Origin: Sphagnum magellanicum
Lineage: Eukaryota > Streptophyta > Sphagnopsida > Sphagnales > Sphagnaceae
Reading direction: 5' to 3'
Assembly (NCBI GenBank): GCA_021904315.1
Contig: CM038920.1
Span: forward strand, 6,014,001-6,078,000
DNA length: 64,000 nt
Shown: one piece after another, positions 35,218-46,230 of the stretch
How the letters are laid out: each line of letters begins with the position of its first letter
Numbering within the stretch: position 1 is the first letter of the stretch
The notes under the pieces: model-generated
Told to the model about the DNA's origin: nothing
The model's input: only the letters and a program-made list of their open reading frames with translations
Database searches by the model: none
Program-made: the position numbers and the translations under genes

Positions 35218-36024
35218 TGTCACAACCTTACGTTGAAGGAGTGTGAGGATGAAACTCACACTCCCAAAATTGGGACTTAGGAATCCTCCGGGACTCCCGA
35301 AACTTCAGAGTTCAATGGCAAGGGTCAAAACACTTCACATTGGGATTTTTTTATATCATTGAAAAGTTATCAAAGTGTAGATGTCAAAAATAAATTCGCA
35401 TGGGCCATTTGGACATCTACAGCACGAGTTATGACAAAAAGAAGGGTTGAAAGTCAAATTGGCAATTTGACTCCCGACCACTAAAAGTTGAGAATCGACC
35501 CGACCCCGGTGTGTGCAGGTGGAGTGTGATACACTGTTGAAAAGCTCTCGACGATAACTATAAGTTTGCTTAAGATTTCATCCCAATCGGAGGTTTGAGC
35601 AAAGAGTTATGATCTCGCAAAATCTCGGGAGTCCAAATCAAGACAATTTCGGGATTCCTCCCGACAAAAAGCCATTCGAATGTGGGTGCCCCGGAGAGGC
35701 ACAAAGTATACTATATGGGGGAAGGTGGTGGTTTCCCCCGAGTCCGGGCCGTGGTGAGTCATGTGAATCCAAAGTTGCCCATGGCTTGTCCTAGCACCAA
35801 AGGTGCTCCATAAAGTGGACTAACCAACTTGTTGGTTAGTTTGATGCACGTTCGAGTAAGTAAGTAAAGCTTGTCACTCTTCCTAGTCCCATCCCGGAGC
35901 TTCAACACGCCCCTCTACCCCTTTTAGTGTTAAAAGCTGGGAGCGTGCCCCAAATTCCTCACAATTCCGCTATTGAGTAACTTAGACCCAACTTGGGTCT
36001 AACTAGGAACTTGGGAGCGTGTCA
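35218..36024 (+). mobile_element. Solo LTR, 807 bp, inside the minisatellite
   Basis: Starts TGTCACAACCTTACG and ends GGGAGCGTGTCA. Minisatellite sequence lies on both sides. The flanks CTCCT and CTCTC are an imperfect 5-bp match. It shares blocks in order with the 915-bp LTR at 38321: TGTCA.AACCTTA, AGTCAAATTGG.AATTTGACTC, and GCCATT.G.ATGT...CATAAAGTATA-like. No primer-binding site or coding region adjoins it, so it is a solo LTR from a retrotransposon. Orientation was set by homology to the second copy. Confidence 0.68.
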
Positions 36025-37389
36025 CTCTCATTTTTACTCGACTTCTTCTAATATTATTCAATTTCTTTTGCATTGTTATTTGGCTCCTCTTGTTGTTTAC
36101 ATCCTTTTATTTTTACTTGTGAATTTGGTATTTCCCCCAACTTTTTTTTGTGTAGGTTTGGGAATGAAAAGCTTGGATCCACCATTGATTTGTTTTTTCA
36201 AATATGATTTTCAAAATATGCTTGTAATTTTATGGTTTTTTGTTTGACATTAATGTCCATTCTTCCATTTATTTTGGTGAAACAGTTTTTTATGTTCCAA
36301 GTTCAATCTTTATTTGTTATTAAGCTTGAAACATTTTAACATTAAGAAATATGTTTGTTGTTTATAAGATTCATTTTTTTTGTATTGCATTGCATTTTTG
36401 TACATTCATTTTTTACATGAAAAAAGGAAGGTTAAATGAGTTATTTTGACCTTGTAAATGTTGGTATTTAATGTTTCAAGTTGTATTGTATGTTTTAGAT
36501 AGTTAAATAAATTTGCAAAAAATTAATACCACATTTTGGTAAAATAATCTTTTATTTCATTTTTTACACTTTTGTTGAATAACATTTTTGAAATTTTGTT
36601 GAAAATTGGATTAGTCAAATGAATGAAAACATAATTTCAACTAATTATCAAACATGTGATGTTTTTTTCAATGATATTCCTAAGGAAGAATTGTCTAAAG
36701 GTTATCATAGTTTGGAAATAGAATTCAAGAAAATTCCTAAAAATGAAAAAAAAAAAATGAAACTAAACTTTGAAAAGTTGCATGCTTCGAAAATTAAATG
36801 GATGTCTCATGGCCAAAACGCATTTTGCTAGGCTTTTTTATATGTTATTGATAACAAAAAATTGGTTGTAACAATCTTAAAATGATGCATTGAATTTCTT
36901 GTTACAACAATTTTATAAATGCATATAATCCTAGAACTCAAACAAAAAGAAATTAATTTCATATTACAAAACAAATAGTATAATAGTTTTCAAAAAACAT
37001 TTGATTGAAAACCACACCATTATTGTAAATCATTTGAAGAGGAGGTTAACAATCCATTAAAAAAAATTGTTAGGGGCAACCAACAAAGAAAAGGTATAAT
37101 TTGGACAAAAAATTTCAAAAACATTTCTATAAAAATTTTTTTTGAAAAAATGATTTGTAACAAAAGAAGTTTTACAACACTTAAGTCTTTTAATTTTCAA
37201 AAATCACTTGCCAATGTAATTTGTGGAAAGTATTTGGATCAAATGTTTAACCTTACATTTATGTCCTTGAATGATTTTCCATTACATCACAAACTTTCAA
37301 TATAATTAAATTTTAATAGAATGCATGCAAAAATTTGAAAATAATACGTTTATGCAAAATATATGAACTTCAAAATATAAAAATGACAC

Positions 37390-37770
37390 AATAATATATG
37401 TGTATTACTTCTATATAAATGATGCGTCTTTTCTACTTATAATTGTTTGATGTGAAGTATGTATGATTTACATTTTAACTAAATATGTGCATTTTGTGTG
37501 TTAAACATGAACATTCACATATGTCATTCAAAAGTAATGTCTCATCCATTTGAATATTTAAGACATTGAATACGTAAAAATATTGTTCATATTAACCATA
37601 ACATAAAATTCATATGAATTTTGTATGAACTTATGAAACTTGGATTTTGCACAAAATTCATGTGATTTTTGTATGAACCTATGAAGCTTGATAAATTTGT
37701 GATGTAGAAAAAAAAATTCAAATAGTATTGCCTAACTTGGTGGAAAATATATATATATATATGTTTTGTC
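37390..37770 (+). repeat. Dispersed repeat, + copy (inverse copy at 57.13-57.73 kb)
   Basis: Shared with the reverse complement of 57.13-57.73 kb: TTTGATGTGAAGTATGTA, GATTTACATTTTAACTAAAT, CACATATGTCATT, ATATTAACCATA and TTGTATGAACCTATGAA-like blocks in the same order. It is noncoding and lies just upstream of the transposase remnant. Confidence 0.6.
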
Positions 37771-37872
37771 AAAATTTATTAAATGTAATACTACAACAAT
37801 AAATTTTGATGTATGAATTTGGTTGTAATGACATTTTTTGCAATGATTTTTTTTTTAGGGGCTCATTGGTAG

Positions 37873-38164
37873 CCAAAACATGTCATTATTGGTCTATTTA
37901 GGGTAATAAAAGTTATTGGTCAAACCTTCATAAAAAATTTGATAAAATTGTTGAATGAATATGGGTTTAGAAAGATTTTTTTCCCTTATATACAATATGA
38001 AGGTTCAAATTTAAATGATATGACAATTGCTCTAAAATTGATTATGAATTATAAATGTTTAAGTTTGAAAGAAAGGTTATAAGGTTCTTGTTTTGGTTCT
38101 ACTTTCTTTAAAGCTTGTTAATATGTGACAACAAATGAAAAATGTGTCAAAATTTTTTATATGT
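37873..38164 (+). pseudogene. hAT transposase remnant, N-proximal block
   Basis: One frame reads VIKVIGQTFIKNLIKLLNEY...YIQYEGSNLNDMTIALKL...GSCFGSTFFKAC, with two in-frame stops. The series EGSNLN.MT.ALK and G.CFG..F.KAC is, from my knowledge of plant hAT-derived proteins, characteristic of one hAT transposase group. Its continuation lies beyond the solo LTR at 38321-39235. Confidence 0.68.
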
Positions 38165-38320
38165 TTTTATTAAGTTTATTCAATCATATTTGCAAAAATT
38201 TATAACTTAGTTTAAGAAGTATGAAGAAGGTTAACAAAAATGAAACAAGGCTTGTGAATATGTTAATATCCATCCAAAAAATCTAAACATTCTATTTGAG
38301 ACAATGTAATTTTTTTCTTT

Positions 38321-39235
38321 TGTCATAACCTTAACATAAGGTTCGTGACAGAGTGTAAAGTGCAAGTGCCCATGAGGCTAAGAAAGTGTGTTTAAGTGTG
38401 AAATGCATTCTCACAAATGGGGGAGAACGCAAAAGATGAACCCCAATGACTCCTAAATGCACTCTCACTTTGGGAATCGCACTCATGCGAGAGTCCTGAA
38501 TGTTTAAAACATTGGTTGAAAAAGCAAACAAGCACCAAATTGGGCCCCCAGGATACCATTGGAAAGTTTTTGAAGTGTAAATGCCTAAAGTGCCCTTGCA
38601 TTGTTCATTTAGATTTGAAATGCATGAGTTATGTTCAAAAGAAAGATTAAGAGTCAAATTGGGAATTTGACTCTTGATCACAAATTGCATTAAAACAATG
38701 GTCAAATGATCTTCTATTGGGCAATGCAATACATTATTGGCAAGATCTTTTTGAAATCTATAAGATATTGCCTTCACATACTCCAAATAGGCTTGTTTTG
38801 AAAAATATATGAATATCCAAAGTTTCAAAATAGTAAGAGTCTTAATTTTGGACTCCCACTTGGGAGTCGTAGGAAAAAATGCCATTTGGATGTAGCCGCC
38901 ATAAAGAATCATAAAGTATATTATAAGGAAGGGAGTGATGCCTCTTCCCAAATGTTGCGGGCCATATAAAACTTGTGTTTGAAGTTGTCTCTATTAAGTC
39001 CGTCGCACTAATTATGATTAACTTGTATTAATCGTCCTCTCTCCTTGGTTTGTACAAGTTGATTTCATTTTGAATTATTGCTTGTGAGTTCACCTTAATC
39101 CCATCTTGGAACTCCAACACATCCTCTTACCTCAAAAGTTCGAAGAACTAAGGAACATATCCTAATTCATTTCTTTTTCCATTGTATCAATTTGAAACCC
39201 ACATTTGGGTTCCTTAAAGAGTTTGGGGCATGTCA
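38321..39235 (+). mobile_element. Solo LTR, 915 bp, in the hAT transposase
   Basis: Starts TGTCATAACCTTAAC and ends GGGGCATGTCA. It is flanked by a perfect 5-bp duplication, TCTTT (38316-38320 and 39236-39240). It is related to the 807-bp LTR at 35218 but well diverged from it, so the two are separate insertions. It interrupts the hAT transposase region. The minus-strand 206-codon frame inside it is not a recognised protein. Confidence 0.85.
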
Positions 39236-39689
39236 TCTTTCATCTACAATTAATTTTACAATCATTTTAGATTTTTCAGATTGAAAATTTTAAATTTTAT
39301 GTTTTTTATTTGAACTATAATTTGAAAATATTAACATTGAATGTTAAACTTTGTTTGTAGGTTTGCTTCCAAAGTGATTATGTTCCAAGAAACTTTGTAG
39401 TTCTAAAATGTTGTTAACCTTTGTTATAGCAAATAGACTTCTATCATAATTAATGAAAGAGCACTTCCTCCTCTTACACAACACATTTCTCAAATAATTA
39501 TTGATTGCCTTTCCCTGCTCGTGACTGATTGTGTTACAAGTTAATCTTGAAACCACTAGTTGCTAAATGATGCATTGCATTCTACAATAGCAATGTGTTT
39601 GAAATTGAAAGAAAAAGTTAAAATCTCACCAACCCTAGTGAATTTGATAGATGATGATTCTAGGGTTGTTTTTTAGTTGTTTTTGTTGG

Positions 39690-40011
39690 CCTCTAACATG
39701 GAAAAGGAGGTTTTGAGATTGTTGGAGTCTTTCCTCTTCTTTCTAAAGAAATATGATACCAAAAAAATCCATAACATGTTTTTGATGCTAGGCCCTAAGT
39801 TTAAAAGTGTTTGATTAATTTCATCTTATATTGTTGTAAAGAAGGTTTGACTATTGTTGAAGAATATGATAAGAGATCTTTATATCCGATGCATATTAAA
39901 TGCCATAATCATTTACATCAATTATTCAAATTGCATTCTATTGAACAATTTGTTAGCACCAATGAACTGAAAAAGCTTGTGGGTAGAGAGCTATATATTT
40001 TTAGAAAATAA
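39690..40011 (+). pseudogene. hAT transposase remnant, C-proximal block
   Basis: Reads FLKKYDTKKIHNMFLMLGPKFKSV, stop, LISSYI, then after a frame shift GLTIVEEYDKRSLYPMHIKC. LGPKFK corresponds to the LDPRFK motif common in hAT transposases, and IVEEYD...LYPM fits the following region. It is broken by at least one stop and one shift. Confidence 0.68.
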
Positions 40012-40212
40012 GAAATGAACATCAAAATGATAATCGACTTGTGATAATTAACACTTAGAGAATTGGTTGAATTTTTTTCAAAAGTTTGATACCTTGGTCA
40101 GTTCCTCTGTTATGGAGAACTTGTTTTTTAGAGAATCAATTCAATTCCTAAAATATTATGTGAGAACTAAAACCAATGATTGTCATAAAAAAGTGAGAAC
40201 CGCCAAACACTG

Positions 40213-41613
40213 GTCTCCTCCACTGTATGCAATGCAATTGCAACAATCAATTCTGGGTCATGAATCTTCAACAGACCTTGAACATCTATGATTTAACTCC
40301 TCAAAATCAACATCTGATTTTGAATTGTGTTCTCTACCCATGGAACAGATCTTGGCTCCTGTACCCAATGCACATAAATGATGAACACATACTGCACACC
40401 AACTGTCACTCACAATAAGGCCTACATTTGTTCACTTGTACCCTCACCAAGAGCTTCAATGACGCCCTAGCTTAAAGCCAGAGAGATGCTTACATATGTG
40501 CAAGTCTCAGGTCTATAGCTCTAAATCTAGGGTTTACAATTAAGAAGCTTTATTTTCCCAAACCTTAAACGTTAGTCTAGAATGGTGGAGACATACAGAG
40601 TATATGCATCCACAGCCTTACTCACTTTTGAATACATTTAACAGATTACATTGTGCATTCATGTAATGGAATTCAAGTAATTCATGTAATGTGGTGATGG
40701 TAGATGTGATATTACATGTAATAAATATAGTGTTTTTTTGGACATAAATATGAACACAGTTCAGTAAGTTTCATTTTGGTGAGTTGTGAATCTGTGATCA
40801 TTTTGGGCAATGTCTAGGTCACATCAGAGCAAATAGTCTTGATGGTGAAAATTTTGTCTTGAAGCTTCTTCCAAGAGTATTTCTGTACCCAACAAAAGTA
40901 AAACAACAATTTGAGAATCAAATCATGATCTTATCAACAGGTAGACTATGAGCTAATGAATCAATCCCAAGGGTGATTTTCCCTAAAACTCATGGTGCAT
41001 ATGAAAAAAACTTCCAACAAGAAAAGTGTTCATAGAGCTACAGTAGGATCCAGAAATGCGACTGCAGTTGAGATGGAACTGCAAGAAATTAAATTGCATA
41101 CATGTGAAGTGTATGAAGGTGTTGAACTCAGAGACACCGTTCAAGATATGTACAGAATCTCTGGTCGGTCCTCCTATACATGTGAGGTTATTAAAACTGG
41201 CAGCCAGAAGAATCTGGAGACTTGAAATTAAATTTTCTTACTGTCCAACAAATGAGGGGCATAGATCAAAACCTGATCTCAATTTCTTTCCTACTTGTAA
41301 CCATTTCCCGTACCACCTACTAAGGGTGCTCCAAAGAATGTGCATTGTAGAGCAAAGCTGAGTGTGTGGGACAGCTCATGGCCAGCTATAATAATGAGCA
41401 TCAGCTGGTCATGAAAGAGTGTTAGTCCTCTTACCTGTTTCCCTAGTCTAATCTTCATCATCTGCATATGGCATGTTTTTATCTAGCTCAACCATTGTGC
41501 ATGTTACAGTGGTTAGTCATTGTAAATGCCTACCTTTCAGAATAAAAAAGGACCTGGCATTCCAGTCACACTTGGTTGATAATGATGGCATCAATCTTCA
41601 GCTTCTCCTAATG
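40213..41613. other. Spacer, no gene recognised
   Basis: Downstream of both the hAT element and the convergent pectinesterase gene. Two short open frames near 40992-41361 have no recognisable features. The 3' UTR of the pectinesterase should end here. Confidence 0.4.
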
Positions 41614-44322
41614 CTATCTACTTGTATCTGGCAGCAACCACTCTTGTGCATTGAGAAAATTGTTGACGCTAAATTTAGCAAGCTCTGAAGGGTCTGTGAT
41701 TTGCGTAGACCAATTGACTCTTGCTTGTGGGTCTGCGCCTGGTCCCTGACTCTCATATTCCGCAAAGTATAGAGTGTCCAAAGCAAAATTACCTGCACAG
41801 AACCATAACAAAAATTGCAAATTATTAACCCGGACTAGACCCACACTGACATGTAAAACATAGTTTCTCTTCCATAGAGGAAATGAAAGCAGAGGGTTCA
41901 TGGGAAGTTGGATAGGACAAAATGCCCTGTGACCAATTGTGTGAGCAGTGTACAATGAGGGCTTAGGAGGATTTCAGAATTCAGCTGCTCCAAAGCACAG
42001 TTGTCGAAACTGATGTGACATGTGGTTTGTTAGGTCAACAATGACATTGACCAACCGCTTCAAAAGTAAGAAAAATGTTAATTTTTGAAGACAATTTCAA
42101 TTGCAACTTCAGGGTTTAGCAACGGGTCACAACATGGTGAAGAACCACTAAGTAAAAGCCAAGCCTTCATACAGAAAGAGATCCACAGTCCATATAATGC
42201 AGTGCATAAGTGATATACATCTCTCCATTCCACAACAGATATATTTCACATCTATTTGGAAGCAACAATTATCATCATCAAATACATGATTGAAAAAAAC
42301 AGAGAAGAGAGATGTCTCACCAGACCAAGGAAGCCAGCCACTTGGGTTGACAATGCCAGAGATTGTGGAGTTAATATAAACAGTCAAAGAATACAGCTTC
42401 CAAGGCCTCCCAAGAAAGGTTGGAAACAATTGGCTTTGAGGGAGAAGATCTGGGGTTCCACCAATGATACAATCCGCCAAAACAAAGCCTGTATTCTGCC
42501 CAGGGTCAGTTCGACCCTGGGCAGTGTACACATTCTCTTGACCTTGTAAATTGGGTCGTGCAAGAAGTGTGCAATTCTGCAACACTGCAGCGGCATTCCC
42601 AAACACAAAATCCACAGTTCCATATATCGTGCAGCCAAAGTAAAATTGGCGCAGAGCATGGGTGTATAATGTATCTTGGAAGCCATCAAAGGAGCATTGC
42701 CAAAAGGCTGATTGATCGCCTGAGACTCTCAATGCCACAGCCTGATGAGCTATTGCACCCGCTGTATTCTGGAAAGTAATACCTTTTGCAATGAATCCTT
42801 TCCCCGTTACACCTACACATGAGTAAACAACCATGTCATGTTATTATCCACAGGAGAAGAACTCATGTCAATGGATGCCCAAATGATGGTGAAAACTGCA
42901 TCTGAATTGATTGCATTTCATGCAATTTGATCCATTTCTTCTGTAAGATGCTGATTGACATAACTCTACTACAAGGAACACTAGTGAAGAACAGCTTGAA
43001 GAAGAAGAAGAAGGGGTTTGAAAAGGGTTTGTACCAAAAGTTGCAGATTGGTAGGTTGTCATACTGGGGTCAGTTGCACTTCGGTTTCCCGTGATAATGG
43101 TCTTGTTGATACCATCACCAAGCATGATGAGAAATGGTGTGGAGACTCTTACAATCTCATGGTAAATGCCCTCTTTGATGTGAATTACATAGCGAGGAGC
43201 TGCTGCAGCAGGCTTGCTGCTACTGCTACTGCTGTTGCCAAAAGAAGAAGAAGCAGCAGCAGCAGCAGCATCCACCGCCTGTTGAATGGTGTTGTAGTCT
43301 CCCGATCCGTCCTGTGCTACAGTCACATTGGCACTCCATGAATCCGCAGCTAGCAGTAACCTTCTATCTCCGCGGCTTAGCCATGTCGGAAAACTGATCG
43401 TGAGCTCTGAATGTGTGAGCACCGCAGTGGGTTGTTCTCTGTTTTCGCTTGCGAGTAGTTTGCGGCCAGCTGCAGGAGGCGTCGTACTAGGAACCTCTGG
43501 AGTTACAGCAGCTGCTGCAGCTGTTGTCGTTACACTTTGGACGTGGGTTTGGAAAAACGAAGGTTTCCAGCTGCGCAAATCGTTTCCGAACAGTGCGAGC
43601 GCGTTGACAAAAGAAAGAGCATTACTCAGAAGCTGGAATGTAACCTCGCTCTGTTGTTGTATCTGCACATTCAACGCAGCGGCGTGAGCATCGTCTGTTG
43701 AATTGTCAAGGAGGTTGAATGCATCAGTGCAGGTGGTGTAAAATGTGAGCGCCCCGCTGATCCATGTTTTGATGTCTTGGAAAACGAGATGCAGAGAAGA
43801 CAAGTCCATAGACGACGAGTCTAGCTGGTAAAAGGACTCGTCGAGAAGTCCCAGAGACAAGTTGAGAAGCGGAAAACAATCCACTAACTTGCTAGCCAGT
43901 GTTGCATTATTCCCTGAAATTTCAGAGTTTGCACTCATATTCATCAAAGACAGGGAGCTGTTGAGAGTCTGAGACACAGCTTGCGTCGCAGCCGTCACGG
44001 CTATGGTGGTCAGATCCTTGGCTGAAGACTTGAAGGTACGTGGGTCCACAGCACTGAGCGAAACATTGCAAGCTACGGGGAATCTGGTGGCATTACAAGC
44101 CAAAGAGATTGCTGCTTCCATGGTCCCTACCTGCAATTGATTTTCGTGTTTCATTCTCACCAGAATGATGGGCACTGAGATGGCTGCTGCGGCCGCTACC
44201 ACCAGCACCACAACAGCTATGCACAAGACGAAAACACATGAGCAGCTGCCCGATCCTTGCTTCCATGACATTGACCTCCCAAGAACACCATCCCCGTGCT
44301 CGTGCTGGCCCCTTTTCCACAT
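41614..44322 (-). CDS. Pectin methylesterase with inhibitor pro-domain, three exons
   Basis: Exons 44322-43035, 42812-42321 and 41792-41614 join in phase to 652 residues. Layout: short basic N-terminus, one membrane/signal-anchor span (about 28-56), PMEI-type domain (about 66-255, with paired Cys), linker, then the pectinesterase domain (about 330-650) starting NVTVAQDGSGDYNTIQQAV. Catalytic residues are all present at family spacing: Gln453 in HQAVALR, Asp476 in QDTLY, Asp497 in GTVDFVFGN, Arg565 in LGRPWK. Two processing motifs, RKLL (287-290) and RRLL (320-323), lie between the domains, where subtilases cut such proteins. The product removes methyl esters from homogalacturonan in the wall; the pro-domain holds it inactive during secretion. 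An Ala/Ser tract (352-376) interrupts the early beta-helix and is unusual. Start: first in-frame ATG; the open frame upstream runs into a TG/CT microsatellite. Confidence 0.94.
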
Positions 44323-44334
44323 CTCTCTCACATA

Positions 44335-44380
44335 TGTGTGTGTGTGTGTGTGTGACTCTGTCTCTGTCTCTGTCTCTGTG
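44335..44380. repeat. (TG)10 and TCTCTG microsatellite in the PME leader
   Basis: Ten TG units (44335-44354) and then a TCTCTG series. They sit 13 bp upstream of the pectinesterase ATG (minus strand reads CA and CAGAGA repeats), so probably in its 5' UTR. Confidence 0.85.
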
Positions 44381-44559
44381 AATATGTTTTTCTGTGATCT
44401 ATCCCGATGCAGCAATCAAAGGAAGCTCTTGTGTTGCGAGAAACAAACACGGCGCTAGGAAATCGCTTCTTCCGGCCAACTAAGGTGGCGGCTCCTGGCC
44501 GCCGCTAAAACTTCCTCTATTTGGGACAGTGGGGTGGGAGTTGGCCAGCGGTGTTTTTT

Positions 44560-44840
44560 TGTTTTTCCCTGGCTAAATTTAGCCAGTAGTGGGGATTTTT
44601 TTCTTCCTTCCAAAATGGCCAAAAAAAAAGGTGCTTTTTGGGTTTTCTTGTCGCCAACCAGTTGACAAATTTTGACAACTTCTTTTGAAAATTAGCCAGA
44701 GCTCTCTATTGGGTTCTAGCAGCATATAGCCAAAAATGTGAAGGATGTGTAAGCTTTTTTACATTCATAACCATATTCATAGCCAAATTTGGCTAAACTG
44801 ACTTATGGATGATCACCACTTCAGCTCCATCACAAAAACG
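44560..44840 (+). repeat. Dispersed 'TAGCC' repeat, copy 5
   Basis: Contains TATAGCCAAAAATGTGAAGG, then ATAGCCAAATTTGGCTAAACTGACTTATGGATGATCACCAC-type blocks followed by CAGCTCCATCACAAAAA. It is the copy with the clearest 3' half. Confidence 0.5.
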
Positions 44841-44999
44841 AGGGGAAAAACAACACACACACAATAGGGCCATGATCATCAAACCAATTATCAACAACTA
44901 CGTGCCTCTCTATTATTTGGACAAATCCCAAGGTTTCAAAAGAATATAGGTTGAACTGGGGAATCAATCCCATCTTTTTTGTTTGGGAGTTCTCAGCTG

Positions 45000-45017
45000 T
45001 ATATATATATATATATA
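45000..45017. repeat. (TA)9 microsatellite
   Basis: Eighteen bases of uninterrupted TA. Confidence 0.95.
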
Positions 45018-46039
45018 GGTAAGTGATGTGCACACTCCAGTTGGAAAGTTAATTGATCCATTAATTTTTTTGTTGGTAGTCCCAAATTTAGCCATCTTTT
45101 TTGCAACTTCCAGGTTGGAAAATTTAGCCAATACATGAATTTTTTGCACACACACTCCAGTTCAGAAAATCAATCTACCTAACCATCATCTTTATAGGGA
45201 GATTTTTGTGTGACTGTCTTTTTATGATATTCATAGAGGCCAGCTGGAATTGGATGGAAGGGTTGATGTTATCACACCTAGCAAATTTCATTGCAGCAGA
45301 ACACAACAACAAGAAACAGATGGAAAAGGGGTTTTTCTTTAAATGAAGTATCTTGGGTCAAGTTCAATTAGGTACCAAGGGTAAGTAACAATCAGCTGTG
45401 AAAACCAGAGCTGGGGTCCACAAGCACTCGACATCAGATGACAGCCCTTACAGTCAGTCAGTGTGACTGAAGCACTCCAAGATATTTCCAGTATTGAGCA
45501 AGTACCTATTTGATGTTGTTAACAACCCATCTAGCTAGCGTTAAACTTTGATGGGTGGGTGCATCAACATTTTCTTATAGAGAAGGTGTGTAATTTTCTT
45601 GCCCTTTGTGATAAAGGCTGTCAAATTAATTTCCCTTCATTCTCTTGTGTACTTGCAACAAATTTACACATGTAATACAAAAACCAATAATTGTAAACAT
45701 TCAGCTAAAAAACAAAGGAAAGAAATTTTTACTGAAATTCAATACACCAACAAACTATCGTGAGAACTTTAAAACATCAATCTTAGTCTATATATCGATT
45801 TCAAGTACTATTTGGTGCTTCAACCACTCTAAATGCAAAAACTACTACGTCAAATACATCAATTTATAGCTTGCATATCCTTTTCACATAATTTCTAAGA
45901 TTCAATATCCTCTTCCAGTTGGGTTTCACCCAGCTCTGCTTTGGGAAGCCATACTTACAAATAGAGATATTATGTCTATTCCCCTAAACATAAGGGCAGA
46001 CCAATTTTGTCCACCTTTCAGTGTATTTCTGAATTCTTT

Positions 46040-46230
46040 GACATTTAGGATTTAAGAGTGGGAAGGCTCTTACACCTATGAGTAGACATAAGAATATAAG
46101 AACCCTCCCCCTACTATGCCTCATGATCTAGATGCGGTTAGGTTCATGATAACCTTTGCCTCGTGCTTTAGCATGGGAAAAGCCTATGAGTGAGGGAGAT
46201 TCCCACAGTGAAAGCCCAAACTTGGCTTGG
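46040..46230 (+). repeat. Relative of the 3.4-kb foldback arm
   Basis: Blocks TTTAAGAGTGGGAAGG, TGATCTAGATG..GTTAGGTTCATGATAA and TTTGCCTCGTGCTTTA recur in the order seen at 3.60-4.02 kb. Only one arm is recognised. Confidence 0.5.

Larger units (their letters stand above)
33960..40212 (+). mobile_element. Degenerate hAT transposon, about 6.25 kb, with nested insertions
   Basis: The left end is TAGTGTTGGGTGGGTATCA (33960) and the right end AGAACCGCCAAACACTG (to 40212). The flanks GTCTCCTT (33952-33959) and GTCTCCTC (40213-40220) form an 8-bp duplication with one mismatch. Inside, on the same strand, are two blocks of a hAT transposase-like reading frame (37873-38164 and about 39690-40011). 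The frames are broken by several stops and shifts, and an LTR was inserted between the blocks. Also inside are a CACTA-like MITE, a T-rich minisatellite and a second solo LTR. The element is inactive. The two ends and the coding blocks support each other, though the pairing of ends 6.25 kb apart rests on the 7/8 duplication. Confidence 0.7.

Noticed and set aside
36619-36831. 70-codon frame MNENIISTNYQ... inside the hAT element as a BED zinc-finger exon
   Set aside because: No Cys/His pattern of a BED finger; only its position suggests a link to the transposase.
38331-38951. 206-codon minus-strand frame
   Set aside because: Lies wholly within the 915-bp solo LTR; no recognised domain.
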